A stretch of DNA of 64,000 nt, taken from assembly GCF_025699065.1 (NCBI RefSeq), contig NZ_JAILWF010000005.1:62001-126000 (forward strand), in the 5' to 3' direction. How positions within the stretch are numbered: position 1 is the first letter of the stretch; the number at the start of each line of letters is the position of its first letter. The translations under genes were made by a program, and so were the position numbers. This stretch comes from Nitrosarchaeum sp. (GTDB taxonomy: Archaea > Thermoproteota > Nitrososphaeria > Nitrososphaerales > Nitrosopumilaceae). Below are positions 52,226 to 62,028 of the stretch, piece by piece. Under the pieces are notes generated by a model. It searched no databases and had not been told where the DNA came from. It worked only from the letters and a program-made list of their open reading frames with translations.

Positions 52226-52810
52226 TCACTTAATTAATTCTAGTCTTGAGCCAAAAGAAGATTTTCTAGCAATGTAAACTGTACCAACAAGAATAATTCC
52301 TAAAATCATAATTGGCAACATACCAAATTCAGGAACAACATATGTTCCAGTAATTTCAACATTTTTTGCATCCTTTGGGAGCATCATTCCCAATGCATAG
52401 TTGTCAGGATATTTGATTAGGTCGTATTGTGTATCTACACCATCAATTGTTAGCTTGTATTGTGCACCTTCAGCAGATATCACATTGAGTGGTAGTCGTA
52501 GCCAAAAAATACTAGTTGAAGGGACACTCTCCATAGTAATTTGAATTGACTTTCTTTCAGGAACTATTTCCATAGAAGATAGTTTTGGATATTCTTGTGT
52601 TTTTTCTAGATTGACTTCAAAACTGCCATGATACCCATAATGAATATCATATGTCTTATCATCAATGGTTAGGACATATTTTTCAGAGGAAATTTGAGTA
52701 ATATCCAGGTACTGTGCAAATGCATCCATATCATCAATGATATGACTACCAAAAGCAAAACTTGTTGGAATCAACATCAAAAGAACAACAAAGGCAAAAA
52801 CAAATTTCAC
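52226..52810 (-). CDS. PEFG-CTERM surface protein, 194 aa
   Basis: Signal peptide (1-19), a beta-rich domain, and the archaeosortase signal VPEFGMLPIMILGIILVG followed by a basic tail. Second PEFG protein in the window. 19 bp upstream of nadX on the same strand, but the two are probably not related in function. Confidence 0.85.
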   Translation of the reverse strand: MKFVFAFVVLLMLIPTSFAFGSHIIDDMDAFAQYLDITQISSEKYVLTIDDKTYDIHYGYHGSFEVNLEKTQEYPKLSSMEIVPERKSIQITMESVPSTSIFWLRLPLNVISAEGAQYKLTIDGVDTQYDLIKYPDNYALGMMLPKDAKNVEITGTYVVPEFGMLPIMILGIILVGTVYIARKSSFGSRLELIK

Positions 52811-52910
52811 AATGAAAAATTAATTTTATTAAATATAATTAATTGTCAGATTATCATAATCGATAATTTGGAACAAGTATGATTTATCATCAATCTATTT
52901 ATGGTAAAAA

Positions 52911-53948
52911 ATGAATAATAAAATTATGAGTTTTGGTACAAAGGCATCATTTGGAATTGCCTTATTTTTGATATTATCTATTGGAATTGTAGGGAATCTT
53001 ACTAGTGCAGATGCAGAATCACCAAGAAAGCAGATGAAGAGAGGTGTTTCTGTAGAGGATATTTCTTGCAAAGATGGTCTTTCCTTAGTGATTAGAAATA
53101 ATGGGTCCCCAGCATGTGTCAGTGTGGAAACTGCAGATAGAATGGAAAAGCGAGGATTGGGGGAAATTGAAGTTAGAGCAGCTCAAGTCACTACAAATTC
53201 AGATGTTTCCATTAAAGATCTAGAAAAAACTACGACTCCAATAAAAAAACAGGAAAGTGTCAAAGTTGTTCCAGCATCAACTGGTAGTGTGATTAATTTT
53301 TACATCCAAGATGATGACTTGAATGTGGCCCATAATGGAGTAGAGACTGTATCAACTGCAGGATTGTTTGAGTTTACAATTAATGGAATTTCAATTGATG
53401 GTCCTCCAACTATGATTGAGACAGGGCCTAATACCGGAGAATTTTATGTAAAGTTACAATTGCCTGATACCATCAATGGAAGGCCTTTGAGTCAAAATGA
53501 TGTTGTTTTGATAAAATATTTGGATGCATCAGATTATTCAGGAGATAAACAAACCATAACACAGTCAGTTTCATTATCAAAATCATATGCAAATGTTGAA
53601 GCAGTTGGTGGCGGTTCTAGGATAGGTCATGAATTTACATTAAGGATTTACGAGCCAGATGCAAATAGAGATTCCAAAAATGAAGACAAGATATCTTTGA
53701 GTCAATTTGAGTTCAGAGGAGAAGGAGGAATTAGAACTAGTTTGTCAAATTCTGATTTTGATGCAAATTCAAACTATTTGATAGAGACTGGAAAAAATAC
53801 AAACATCTTTGAGGTAAAAATAAAAATTCCACGAACCATAAATGGAAAGACAATTCACATCGGTGACGAGTATGAAATTAGATACATCGATAGTTCGACT
53901 CCATCAGGCTCTAGTGAAAAGATAGTTCTGAAAGGCAGAATTGGTTAA
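52911..53948 (+). CDS. S-layer-like secreted protein with tandem Ig-like domains
   Basis: Signal peptide (1-35), the two-Cys module shared with two other secreted proteins (53067-53159: C-K-D-G ... PACV ... EKRG), and two homologous beta-sandwich domains, about 125-225 and 238-345. Each contains the ETG-x-NT-x-x-F segment (ETGPNTGEFYVKL; ETGKNTNIFEVKI) and a PxTINGx strand, as in repeats of thaumarchaeal S-layer proteins. Likely part of, or attached to, the cell surface layer. Confidence 0.75.
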   Translation: MNNKIMSFGTKASFGIALFLILSIGIVGNLTSADAESPRKQMKRGVSVEDISCKDGLSLVIRNNGSPACVSVETADRMEKRGLGEIEVRAAQVTTNSDVSIKDLEKTTTPIKKQESVKVVPASTGSVINFYIQDDDLNVAHNGVETVSTAGLFEFTINGISIDGPPTMIETGPNTGEFYVKLQLPDTINGRPLSQNDVVLIKYLDASDYSGDKQTITQSVSLSKSYANVEAVGGGSRIGHEFTLRIYEPDANRDSKNEDKISLSQFEFRGEGGIRTSLSNSDFDANSNYLIETGKNTNIFEVKIKIPRTINGKTIHIGDEYEIRYIDSSTPSGSSEKIVLKGRIG

Positions 53949-54022
53949 GTTTAACTTAAGTGTCACATAGGTGAAGAGTCAGTATAACCTAAAGATTTTA
54001 TTCGAACCTGCAAAGTATTGTT

Positions 54023-54859
54023 GTGCTAAATACTGTATACAAAGATGCCATAATCAATAGAGAAAAAATGCTGTCCATTCTAAAAGGGCCCAAATTTGAA
54101 CAGATTTTACAGAAAGCAAAGCAGAATTGGGTAGAATTTACGCCTACAAAACAAGACGTTAGTACTGCTGGAATAGACAGTAGCTTTAACAATACAAGAT
54201 TTCAAGGAATTGAACTCTGGGCAACAACTGCAGTATCAATTAAATCAAATGGAGAAGTATTGATAGATTTACATGATTCCGGATTAGGTTCGGATATAGA
54301 TCTATCAAAAATTGCAAGTAAAATGGAAATTGAGGCATGTGAAAAAACTGTGGATTCAGTAGATTTGGTATTAATGGATGGATCACTTCATTCACAATTT
54401 ATGACAAGACAATCATCATTAGATGCAATGGTTGTAAAAACAATAAAAAAAAGAGACAATGTAATTTTTATTGCAAAGACGTCAAATACAAAAAAACAAT
54501 TTGAGAATCTAGGTTCGTTAGCAGGAGATATTTTTTATTATAATCACATAACAAAAGGTGCAGGATTTAGTAAGATATTTGTTGAAAAGAAATATGGAGC
54601 AGATAAAGTAATTTCTTCGACATTTGTGAGATTAAGTGATTCAACACCAATCATAAAGCTAGAATTTTTAGGTGGAAATAGAGATAATGATGAAATAAAA
54701 TCAATAATGAATAAACTATACAAAAGTAGTGTTGGAGGATACCCATATGCATTGAAGCTTGCACATAACAACTGTAAAATATCTGACAAAGAACTTGCAA
54801 AAATGGTTAGCTTGTTAGGATTGAGTAACGAAATTGGTTCACGCGAGGTTTTAAGTTGA
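54023..54859 (+). CDS. nurA: NurA nuclease
   Basis: 5'-3' nuclease of the archaeal DNA end-resection machinery. GTG start. RNase-H-like motifs GIDSSFNNTRFQG (first catalytic Asp) and LVLMDGSLHS; 278 aa. First gene of nurA-herA-mre11-rad50; overlaps herA by 4 bp. Confidence 0.9.
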   Translation: MLNTVYKDAIINREKMLSILKGPKFEQILQKAKQNWVEFTPTKQDVSTAGIDSSFNNTRFQGIELWATTAVSIKSNGEVLIDLHDSGLGSDIDLSKIASKMEIEACEKTVDSVDLVLMDGSLHSQFMTRQSSLDAMVVKTIKKRDNVIFIAKTSNTKKQFENLGSLAGDIFYYNHITKGAGFSKIFVEKKYGADKVISSTFVRLSDSTPIIKLEFLGGNRDNDEIKSIMNKLYKSSVGGYPYALKLAHNNCKISDKELAKMVSLLGLSNEIGSREVLS

Positions 54860-56388
54860 ACACCGGTTTTGTAATAGGAGAATCAAAGCCCACATTTGTA
54901 ACGGCTATTACATCAAGACCACTTTCGGTTGGAGAATATATTAAAATTGATTCAGATGAAGGAGAGATTCTAGGATTAGTTGAAAAATCATCTGTATCAA
55001 GTGCTGCATTTGCAGATGTTAAAAATTTTGATGAAGCATTTGAAAGCACAGAAATTGCAGAGATAAACAAGAGAGATAAAACATACACTGCACATATAGG
55101 AATTTTAGGATTTTTAGAAAATTTACGAAAGGGACAATCAATTATACCAGCAGTTCCACCGATTCCAGGAACACCAATATCACAGCCAACAAAAGAGGAT
55201 TTGGAGACTATTTTCAGCCCACAAAAAGAGGGTTGGGTCAAAATTGGGAATTTATTAAGAGAAAAATCAATTGAAGCTAAAATCAATCTCGATAAAATTG
55301 TTGCAAGACATTTAGGAATTTTAGCGATGACCGGAATGGGAAAAAGCAATCTTGTTTCATTAATTACAAAACAGATTGGTAAACTAAAAGGGACAGTGAT
55401 AATTTTTGATTATCATAATGACTATACAACATTAAACATTCCACGCATAAATGTAATTGATGCAAAAATTAATCCTAGATTATTGGATGCAGATCAATTA
55501 TCAGAAGTTTTAGAAATTAGAGACGGTGCAAATGTGCAACAAAGAGTATTAAGAATGGCATTTACAAAACAAGTAAAAGAATCAAAAGAATTTTGGAAGA
55601 AATTAGAAACAGAAGTAGAATTCATTGTAAATTCAGAAGATAAAAAAATCAAAGAGATCAGAACATCAGCGTATAGAGTTCAAGACATTATAGAGGAAGC
55701 TCAAAGAAGATTTGAAGACATATTGGATCCAGATATGGGAGACCCAATTAGTTTTATCAAAGAGGGACGGACAAATATTTTAAATATTTCAGAATTATCT
55801 GAAAAGCAAGCAAACGTTGCACTGGCATTCTATTTACAACAACTACTCAAAGACAGAAAAGATGCCAGTATTGTAAAACATGGAAGATCAAAAAGAGAGA
55901 GAAATTACAAGTTTGATTCACCTATTTTTGTAATAATAGAAGAAGCACATGTGTTTATTCCAAAAGATCATGATACAAGTGCAAAATATTGGGCAGCCAA
56001 AATTGCCAGAGAAGGAAGAAAGTTTGGATTGGGTTTAGGAATAGTGTCACAGAGACCAAGAAGTGTAGATCTGAACGTTCTCAGTCAACTAGGATCTTTT
56101 GCCATAATGAAAATAATACAAGAAGATGATCAGCGTCAAATAGCAGCTGCTACAGAATCTACTAGTCGTGAATTAATTGCTCAATTGACTTCTTTGAATG
56201 TAGGAGATGCAGTATTGGTAGGACAATGGACCAATTTACCCTCGCTAGTACACGTTGAAGAAGTAAAGGAAAAGATCATGGGAGCAGATCAAAGTGCGGT
56301 TAATGCATGGGCAAATGCAGAAAAGATGAATGAGATTGCTGTAGAATCAACTCAAGGACTTGTCAAGAAAGATTTATTGTTAGACTAA
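54856..56388 (+). CDS. herA: HerA helicase/translocase ATPase
   Basis: Hexameric FtsK-like DNA translocase that works with NurA. HAS-barrel (1-100), Walker A MTGMGKSNLVSLI near residue 158, Walker B IFVIIEEAHVFIP, and the arginine-finger region GLGIVSQRPRSVD. TTG start inside the nurA stop; its stop shares one base with mre11. Confidence 0.95.
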   Translation: MNTGFVIGESKPTFVTAITSRPLSVGEYIKIDSDEGEILGLVEKSSVSSAAFADVKNFDEAFESTEIAEINKRDKTYTAHIGILGFLENLRKGQSIIPAVPPIPGTPISQPTKEDLETIFSPQKEGWVKIGNLLREKSIEAKINLDKIVARHLGILAMTGMGKSNLVSLITKQIGKLKGTVIIFDYHNDYTTLNIPRINVIDAKINPRLLDADQLSEVLEIRDGANVQQRVLRMAFTKQVKESKEFWKKLETEVEFIVNSEDKKIKEIRTSAYRVQDIIEEAQRRFEDILDPDMGDPISFIKEGRTNILNISELSEKQANVALAFYLQQLLKDRKDASIVKHGRSKRERNYKFDSPIFVIIEEAHVFIPKDHDTSAKYWAAKIAREGRKFGLGLGIVSQRPRSVDLNVLSQLGSFAIMKIIQEDDQRQIAAATESTSRELIAQLTSLNVGDAVLVGQWTNLPSLVHVEEVKEKIMGADQSAVNAWANAEKMNEIAVESTQGLVKKDLLLD

Positions 56389-57542
56389 TGCTGTTTTCAC
56401 ATATTTCAGATACTCATCTAGGACTAGTACAGTATGGTTCAGAGGAAAGAGAACATGATGTATATCATGTTTTTAATCAAGCCATAGATATTTCAATTAA
56501 AGATCATGTAGATTTTGTAATATTTGCAGGAGATATTTTTCACATACCAAATCCAAATGGTACTGCAATTATTCAAATGGCAAATGCGTTAAAGAGATTA
56601 AAAAATAACAGCATTGATTCATTTTTTATTTTAGGAGAGCATGACATAAGTAGAATTCGTGCAACTCCAATCCCATATGTGTATCACAACTTAGAGTTTT
56701 CAAGATACATTGGGCAGGGAAATCCAATTAATCATAAAGGTGTGTTAATAGCTGGATTTGATAAAATAAGGAAAACAGAAATTCCACAATTTGAAGAAAA
56801 ATTTAGAGCAGTGGATGAAATTGCAAGCAAACATACAGGACATAAAATTCTAGTATTACATCAAGGAATTACAGAGTTTAACAAGTTTGCAGGAGAATTA
56901 CAGTCAACAGATTTACCAAAAAATTTTACATATTATGCAATGGGTCATTTGCATGATCATGATATCAAACAATTTAGTCATCTAAACGGACCAGTGGCTT
57001 ATCCAGGATCAATAGAATTAACAACAAGTGAAGGAATCAAGGAGACGAAGAAGGGATTCTTTGAAGTAGATATTTCTGAAAAAGAAGTAAAAAACAATTG
57101 GATTGAGTTAGATACGAGACAGCAATTTTCATTTAAAACAAACTATGATGAATTAACAAAAGTAGTAGATGAAATCTCTTCAAAAATAAGCAACATAGAG
57201 CAAAAACCAATAGTAGAAATAAAAATTCAAGGTGAAAACATAGAAACTGACCAAATACAGGCACAAATTTCAAGGTTATATCAACAAACATTGAGATGTT
57301 TTTGGCGAATTACATCAAAAGAGATATCAGAGTCGTCAATATTCCTAGAAAGACCAAATACAATTGACTATGAAATGCTCAGATTAGCAGTTGATGCAAG
57401 TGGTTCAGAACAAATTGCAAACTTCGCTATAAAGGAATTACTTCCATTATTGTCATCTACTCAGATTAAAGAAGCTACTCAGATCATTATTGAAAACTTT
57501 GAAAAATACAAAAAGGAGAAAGTAAATGATAACGGCAATTGA
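56388..57542 (+). CDS. mre11: DNA double-strand break repair nuclease Mre11
   Basis: Calcineurin-like phosphoesterase with all metal motifs: FSHISDTHLG, FAGDIFH, GEHD, HQGI and AMGHLHDHD (residues 1-215); C-terminal cap and Rad50-binding helices (to 384). The N-motif reads GEHD rather than the more common GNHD. Overlaps rad50 by 17 bp. Confidence 0.94.
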   Translation: MLFSHISDTHLGLVQYGSEEREHDVYHVFNQAIDISIKDHVDFVIFAGDIFHIPNPNGTAIIQMANALKRLKNNSIDSFFILGEHDISRIRATPIPYVYHNLEFSRYIGQGNPINHKGVLIAGFDKIRKTEIPQFEEKFRAVDEIASKHTGHKILVLHQGITEFNKFAGELQSTDLPKNFTYYAMGHLHDHDIKQFSHLNGPVAYPGSIELTTSEGIKETKKGFFEVDISEKEVKNNWIELDTRQQFSFKTNYDELTKVVDEISSKISNIEQKPIVEIKIQGENIETDQIQAQISRLYQQTLRCFWRITSKEISESSIFLERPNTIDYEMLRLAVDASGSEQIANFAIKELLPLLSSTQIKEATQIIIENFEKYKKEKVNDNGN

Positions 57543-59604
57543 ATTAGGAGATTTTTTATCACATTCTCAAACAAGATTAGAATTTGGAAATGGAGTAACG
57601 GTATTTGTAGGACAAAACGGAGCAGGAAAATCAAGCATCATAGACGCAATTACGTTTGCATTGTTTGGACAACATACTAGAAAATCAAACAAGGGATTGA
57701 TAAAAAGAGGGTCTAATCAGGGATTTGCTAAAGTAGAATTTAACATCAATGGCAAACAATACCAAGCAGTAAGAAAAATAGATAACAAAGGTGGACTTGC
57801 TGCAAAATTCAGTGAAAATGCTAATGATAAATTTTTAGAAATTGCAGCTGGTGAAAGAAAGCAATTTGGTGAATCGATGACACACGAAGTTGAAAAAACA
57901 ATAGGATTAGGGTTTGAGAAGTTAAAGATTGCATCAATAGTACAACAAGGAGAATTAAATGCAATAATCAAAGCAAAACCAAAAGAGTTCAAAGAACTAC
58001 TAAATGCAATAATTGGAATCGATAAACTGGATGTAGCATCAGAAGCAATGAAAACAATTACAAAAAATTTCCGAGAAAAGATAAGAGATGAGAAAGGATA
58101 TGATGATACACATATTGGTATTTTATTACGAGAATTACAAAAAATCATGGTAGAACTAGAAGAATCTAAACCACAAAAAGAACAACTTGTTTTAAAACAA
58201 ATTGAATTACAAAAAGAAGTATCATCACTTAGAGCAAAACTAGAGATAGAATCCCCAAAAATAGATAAGAGGAATCAACTAGAATTAAGGAAGAAAGAAC
58301 TGCAATCATATGCAAAAGAGGCAATTCAAGCAATTCAGCGAGAAATTGCCGAAAAAGAGCACAAAATACGTGATTGCGAGGGATGTTTTGAGCATATTAG
58401 TCTGAAAAATGATTTAGAATCAAAAATGGAAAGAATAGAATTAGCAGTAGAAGAAAACCAGAAAAAAATGCAGGAATTAACAGGCAAAGTTGCATCACTT
58501 AAGGAAAAACAAGCATTAGCTGAAAAAATCCAATTAAAGGACAACAAATGTCCAGTATGTGACTCTAAAGTTGAAAAACTAAATCCATTATTTCAAGAAG
58601 AGCATCTAAAACAAGAGATCATATCTATTAAAGAACAAATTATTTCAGCAGAAAAAGAACGTCTATCATATAATCAAAAAAGGGCAGAGTTTTCTAAAAG
58701 ACTTCAAGACGTAAGAAATGCCGAAGCAACATTAAGAGCACATGCCATTAAAGATCAAGAAGATATAAGAAAAATTCAAGGAGAAATAAAATTAAAAAAA
58801 GAAAACGTACAAAAAATTCCATTATCTATTAACGGTAATTTATTAGAAATATCTCAGATAGACTCTAATGCAAAAAGAATTTTTGATATCATTACAAAAT
58901 TAGAGCAAGAGACTAAAGGATTTAATGAAGATGAATTTTTAAATCTAAAAAAATCAATTAATGAAAAACAGACTGTTCTTTCACAAACAGATCAACACCT
59001 AGGTGCAATAATAGAAAAAATATCAAAGTATGAAGAGCAAATAAAAACAATGCAAAAAATAATATCAGATCTTAAAGTTGTTAAGAAGTATATTGAAAAA
59101 TTAGATATCATTCAAATGAATATTTTTAGCAGAGATGGTCCTGTTGCAATGAGTTTAAGATCATGGGCACTAAATACAATCTCGGCAAAATCTTCAGAGT
59201 ATCTCACACTACTTAATACAAAAATTCAAAGAATTGCGCTATCAGAAAAAACAAGAGACATATCAATTACATGTTATTCCAAAAGTGAAATGTTAGATTT
59301 GGAATCCCTAAGCGGTGGAGAACAAGTCAGCGTTGCACTTGCTCTCAGGTTAGGCATGGCGAGTTTGCTTGGAGCATCTAATATCAATTTAATGATATTA
59401 GATGAGCCTACAACTCACCTTGATGCAGAACATAAAAGAGCACTTGTTGGAGTATTGTCTCAATTATCAGATATCGCAAACATTGGAAAACCAATGCAAT
59501 TTATCATAATTACGCATGATTCAGAGATATTTGAGGATTCAAATGTGGAAAAAATATACAAATTTGAATCCACAGAACATGGAAGTAATGTAATTGCACT
59601 ATAA
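57526..59604 (+). CDS. rad50: DNA double-strand break repair ATPase Rad50
   Basis: SMC-like ATPase, 692 aa, short for the family. Walker A FVGQNGAGKSSIIDAI (28-43), coiled-coil arm, zinc hook CPVC at about residue 343, second arm, signature LESLSGGEQVSVALAL and Walker B MILDEPTTHLD. Bridges DNA ends with Mre11. Last gene of the operon. Confidence 0.95.
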   Translation: MITAIELGDFLSHSQTRLEFGNGVTVFVGQNGAGKSSIIDAITFALFGQHTRKSNKGLIKRGSNQGFAKVEFNINGKQYQAVRKIDNKGGLAAKFSENANDKFLEIAAGERKQFGESMTHEVEKTIGLGFEKLKIASIVQQGELNAIIKAKPKEFKELLNAIIGIDKLDVASEAMKTITKNFREKIRDEKGYDDTHIGILLRELQKIMVELEESKPQKEQLVLKQIELQKEVSSLRAKLEIESPKIDKRNQLELRKKELQSYAKEAIQAIQREIAEKEHKIRDCEGCFEHISLKNDLESKMERIELAVEENQKKMQELTGKVASLKEKQALAEKIQLKDNKCPVCDSKVEKLNPLFQEEHLKQEIISIKEQIISAEKERLSYNQKRAEFSKRLQDVRNAEATLRAHAIKDQEDIRKIQGEIKLKKENVQKIPLSINGNLLEISQIDSNAKRIFDIITKLEQETKGFNEDEFLNLKKSINEKQTVLSQTDQHLGAIIEKISKYEEQIKTMQKIISDLKVVKKYIEKLDIIQMNIFSRDGPVAMSLRSWALNTISAKSSEYLTLLNTKIQRIALSEKTRDISITCYSKSEMLDLESLSGGEQVSVALALRLGMASLLGASNINLMILDEPTTHLDAEHKRALVGVLSQLSDIANIGKPMQFIIITHDSEIFEDSNVEKIYKFESTEHGSNVIAL

Positions 59605-59630
59605 GATGATTTTACAGTATAGATTAGTAA

Positions 59631-59690
59631 ATGATGGATAGTCTAAAGATTGAATGAAACAAAACATATGATTATAGAGCATCAAACTGA
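59631..59690 (+). ncRNA. Box C/D guide RNA candidate
   Basis: C box ATGATGG (59631-59637), 12 nt, D' TTGA (59650-59653), 14 nt, C' ATGATTA (59668-59674), 12 nt, D box CTGA (59687-59690). Both box-to-box distances are 12 nt, the value favoured in archaeal C/D RNAs. It lies in the gap after rad50 with no protein frame. The C box has one mismatch and the closing stem is weak. Confidence 0.42.
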
Positions 59691-59718
59691 ATGGTCAATA
59701 CCGTAATTGGGTTTTAGT

Positions 59719-61443
59719 CTACTGAACAATAACTTTGCCTGTCATCCAAGGATGTAACATGCAGTAATAATCATACTCACCAGAATCAGTAAATACATAA
59801 TCCCATGTTTCTTTTGGTATTATCATTCCTGAATCAAATAATCCATCATGTACTGCATTTACTCCACTAGTTACTGTATGAGCTGCAGAGTCAGCATTAA
59901 CCCAAACTACTGGCTCTCCAGAGTAAATTTCAACTATATAAGGAAGATAGCATTCGTTTGTAGTTTCACATCCAGGTGCACTAGACCCCAATGCCATTGT
60001 AACTTCAACAGGTTCTGAACGTTTCTCTGTTGGTTCAGGAGTTGGTTCTGCAATTGGTTCTTCAACAGGTTCTTCAACTGGTTCTGGAACTGGTTCTACA
60101 ACTGGCTCTTCAACTGGTTCTTCAACTGGTGTGGGTTCTTCAACTGGATTTACATACACCTCTTCAAATTCATTTACACCAATTTGTCCAATCATCCAAG
60201 GATGAACCAAACAAAAGTAAGGATATGTTCCTGCTTTATCAAAAGTAAATGGAAAAGTAGTTCCAGACATAAACAATCCAGAATCAAATAGACCATCCAT
60301 TCCATCTGGAGTTCCCGAAGTCACAGTATGTGCTGCAGTATCATCATTACTCCATGAAACAGTATCACCAACATTAATCTCTAAAGAATATGGCAGATAG
60401 CAAGAGTTAGTAGTCTCACATCCAGGAGACGACACATCTTGCGGAATTGAAACTGTATGAGTTGTTGGAAGAGCAGGCATTGTCATAACAGGAGATACCA
60501 TTCCAGGTGATTTCGTAGCACTGACAGAGTAACTTACTGTAAACTGAGTAGTGTTTTTAGTGTGAACTGCAAGTGCATTTCCTGAAAACTCCCAAGAGCC
60601 CATTGCATTTTGAGGATCAACAAATGTCATCTCAAAAATAGTCGTACCATCCACAGTCCAAATTTTTTCTGGATTTTCATCAGGACCAATTGGACCTCTT
60701 AATGTAATTAGTTGAATTGGCTCAGATGCAGAGTATGATAAAATTCCAGAATAAACATCACTTGATGGAGCAATAATCATTGCAATTTGATGTGACTCAT
60801 GTCCCATTCCAGGGTCTTGTACTGAATCCATAGTTCCAGACATTACAGTATCAGACATCAAACTATCAACCTTGTAATCAACAGTAAAGGGTGTTGTATT
60901 TTTTGTGTGAATTGCAACTGCATTACCTGCAAACTTCCATTCTCCAATAGAACTATCCGGAGTTACAAATGTAAGTGCATACTTTGTCGTACCATCCAGA
61001 GTCCAGGTTGGTTGCCCTTTAGCTTCGCCATCTTTTAGCGGACCATGTAATGCAATTAGTTGAATTGGTTCAGATGCATCATAGTGTAATGTACCAGAGT
61101 AAATTTTATCAGATAACGGAATAACAGATACTGATTGATGTGCTTCGTGTCCAATACCTGGATGTTGTGTGGATGTCATTCTAGTAAATCCATCTTGTAA
61201 TGGTTTTTCAACTGCGCATTCACCAGGATACGCAAGTTGTACATTTGCTGCACCTAACATACATAAATTACCATAAGTTACACCGTCAACACCGCAAACT
61301 GGATCATACTGCATAGTACATGCAACAGGTTTTGCCTCAGGTTCTACAATATATCCAGGATCCATTGAAATGAAAACCAAACTGATTGCTACTAAAACGC
61401 CAACTGCTGCAATTATTCCAACTGTAAAATTCATCTTATCCAC
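59719..61443 (-). CDS. Membrane-anchored Kazal / double-cupredoxin protein
   Basis: 574 aa. N-terminal anchor (6-26), Kazal-type domain (42-76: [14 protein letters not shown] ... GEC), two homologous beta domains (about 85-205 and 210-325, each with HPG/DPGMGHE-H ... and [11 protein letters not shown]-like strands), a first plastocyanin domain (about 340-430, AAHTVTSG ... YFCLVHPWM), a Pro-Glu-Val repeat spacer (about 435-485) and a second plastocyanin domain (to the end, AAHTVTSG ... YYCMLHPWM). Two type-1 copper sites facing outside; probably an electron carrier or copper-holding protein. The upstream HEAT-repeat gene overlaps it by 8 bp. Confidence 0.9.
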   Translation of the reverse strand: MDKMNFTVGIIAAVGVLVAISLVFISMDPGYIVEPEAKPVACTMQYDPVCGVDGVTYGNLCMLGAANVQLAYPGECAVEKPLQDGFTRMTSTQHPGIGHEAHQSVSVIPLSDKIYSGTLHYDASEPIQLIALHGPLKDGEAKGQPTWTLDGTTKYALTFVTPDSSIGEWKFAGNAVAIHTKNTTPFTVDYKVDSLMSDTVMSGTMDSVQDPGMGHESHQIAMIIAPSSDVYSGILSYSASEPIQLITLRGPIGPDENPEKIWTVDGTTIFEMTFVDPQNAMGSWEFSGNALAVHTKNTTQFTVSYSVSATKSPGMVSPVMTMPALPTTHTVSIPQDVSSPGCETTNSCYLPYSLEINVGDTVSWSNDDTAAHTVTSGTPDGMDGLFDSGLFMSGTTFPFTFDKAGTYPYFCLVHPWMIGQIGVNEFEEVYVNPVEEPTPVEEPVEEPVVEPVPEPVEEPVEEPIAEPTPEPTEKRSEPVEVTMALGSSAPGCETTNECYLPYIVEIYSGEPVVWVNADSAAHTVTSGVNAVHDGLFDSGMIIPKETWDYVFTDSGEYDYYCMLHPWMTGKVIVQ

Positions 61444-61924
61444 CTGTTAGTTTTGCAAACTTTTCATTCTTACTTAACTTTTCCATAAATTCAATATTAG
61501 ATAATGCGACCACGGCAGACTCTACTACCGGAGTCTCTGGATCATTTAATGCTTTTTCTAAAATTGCTTTTGCATCTTTTGAGCCAATCACACCAAGTGC
61601 TATTGCAGCTTCGTGTCTTACAAACAAACTAGGGTCATTAAGTGTGGCATCAGCCAAAGGAGGAATGCAACTAGATAGACACATCTGCCCAAGTGAAAAT
61701 GCTGCTTCATGTCGTACTAGTTCGTTAGTATCATTTTTCAAGACTTTGGCAACGTGTGGAACTTTATCTTCGCCACCAAAATCAACTAGAATGCAAGTAG
61801 CCCTAGTTCTTATTACAAAATCTGGATGAGACAAAAGATTCACAAAGTAGGCAGTATCTTTTTTTTCATATTTTGCCTCCATCTCAGCAAATAGATCCAA
61901 TCTGTTTTGAGTTACTGCCTGCAT
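61436..61924 (-). CDS. HEAT-repeat protein
   Basis: 162 aa of about four PBS-lyase/HEAT-like repeats ([45 protein letters not shown]). Scaffold or cofactor-handling role presumed. Its 3' end overlaps the start of the copper protein by 8 bp, suggesting joint expression. An internal Cys pair (MCLSSC) may bind metal. Confidence 0.85.
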   Translation of the reverse strand: MQAVTQNRLDLFAEMEAKYEKKDTAYFVNLLSHPDFVIRTRATCILVDFGGEDKVPHVAKVLKNDTNELVRHEAAFSLGQMCLSSCIPPLADATLNDPSLFVRHEAAIALGVIGSKDAKAILEKALNDPETPVVESAVVALSNIEFMEKLSKNEKFAKLTGG

Positions 61925-62028
61925 TTTGCTTTCAGGTTTTTTATATCCTATATTAGGTTACCCGAAATATCTGCATCATTATACAATATGCGTTATCTTT
62001 TTAAAAGAAAAAAAATCAACGTCGAACA

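Noticed and set aside
52825-52895. Box C/D RNA on the minus strand with TTGATGA and CTGA
   Set aside because: There is no D' box at the expected distance, C' cannot be placed and the first C-box base is wrong.
61925-61980. Box C/D RNA on the minus strand upstream of the HEAT gene (ATGATGC ... CTGA)
   Set aside because: No internal C'/D' boxes and it falls in the 5' leader of a gene; boxes alone are expected by chance in AT-rich sequence.
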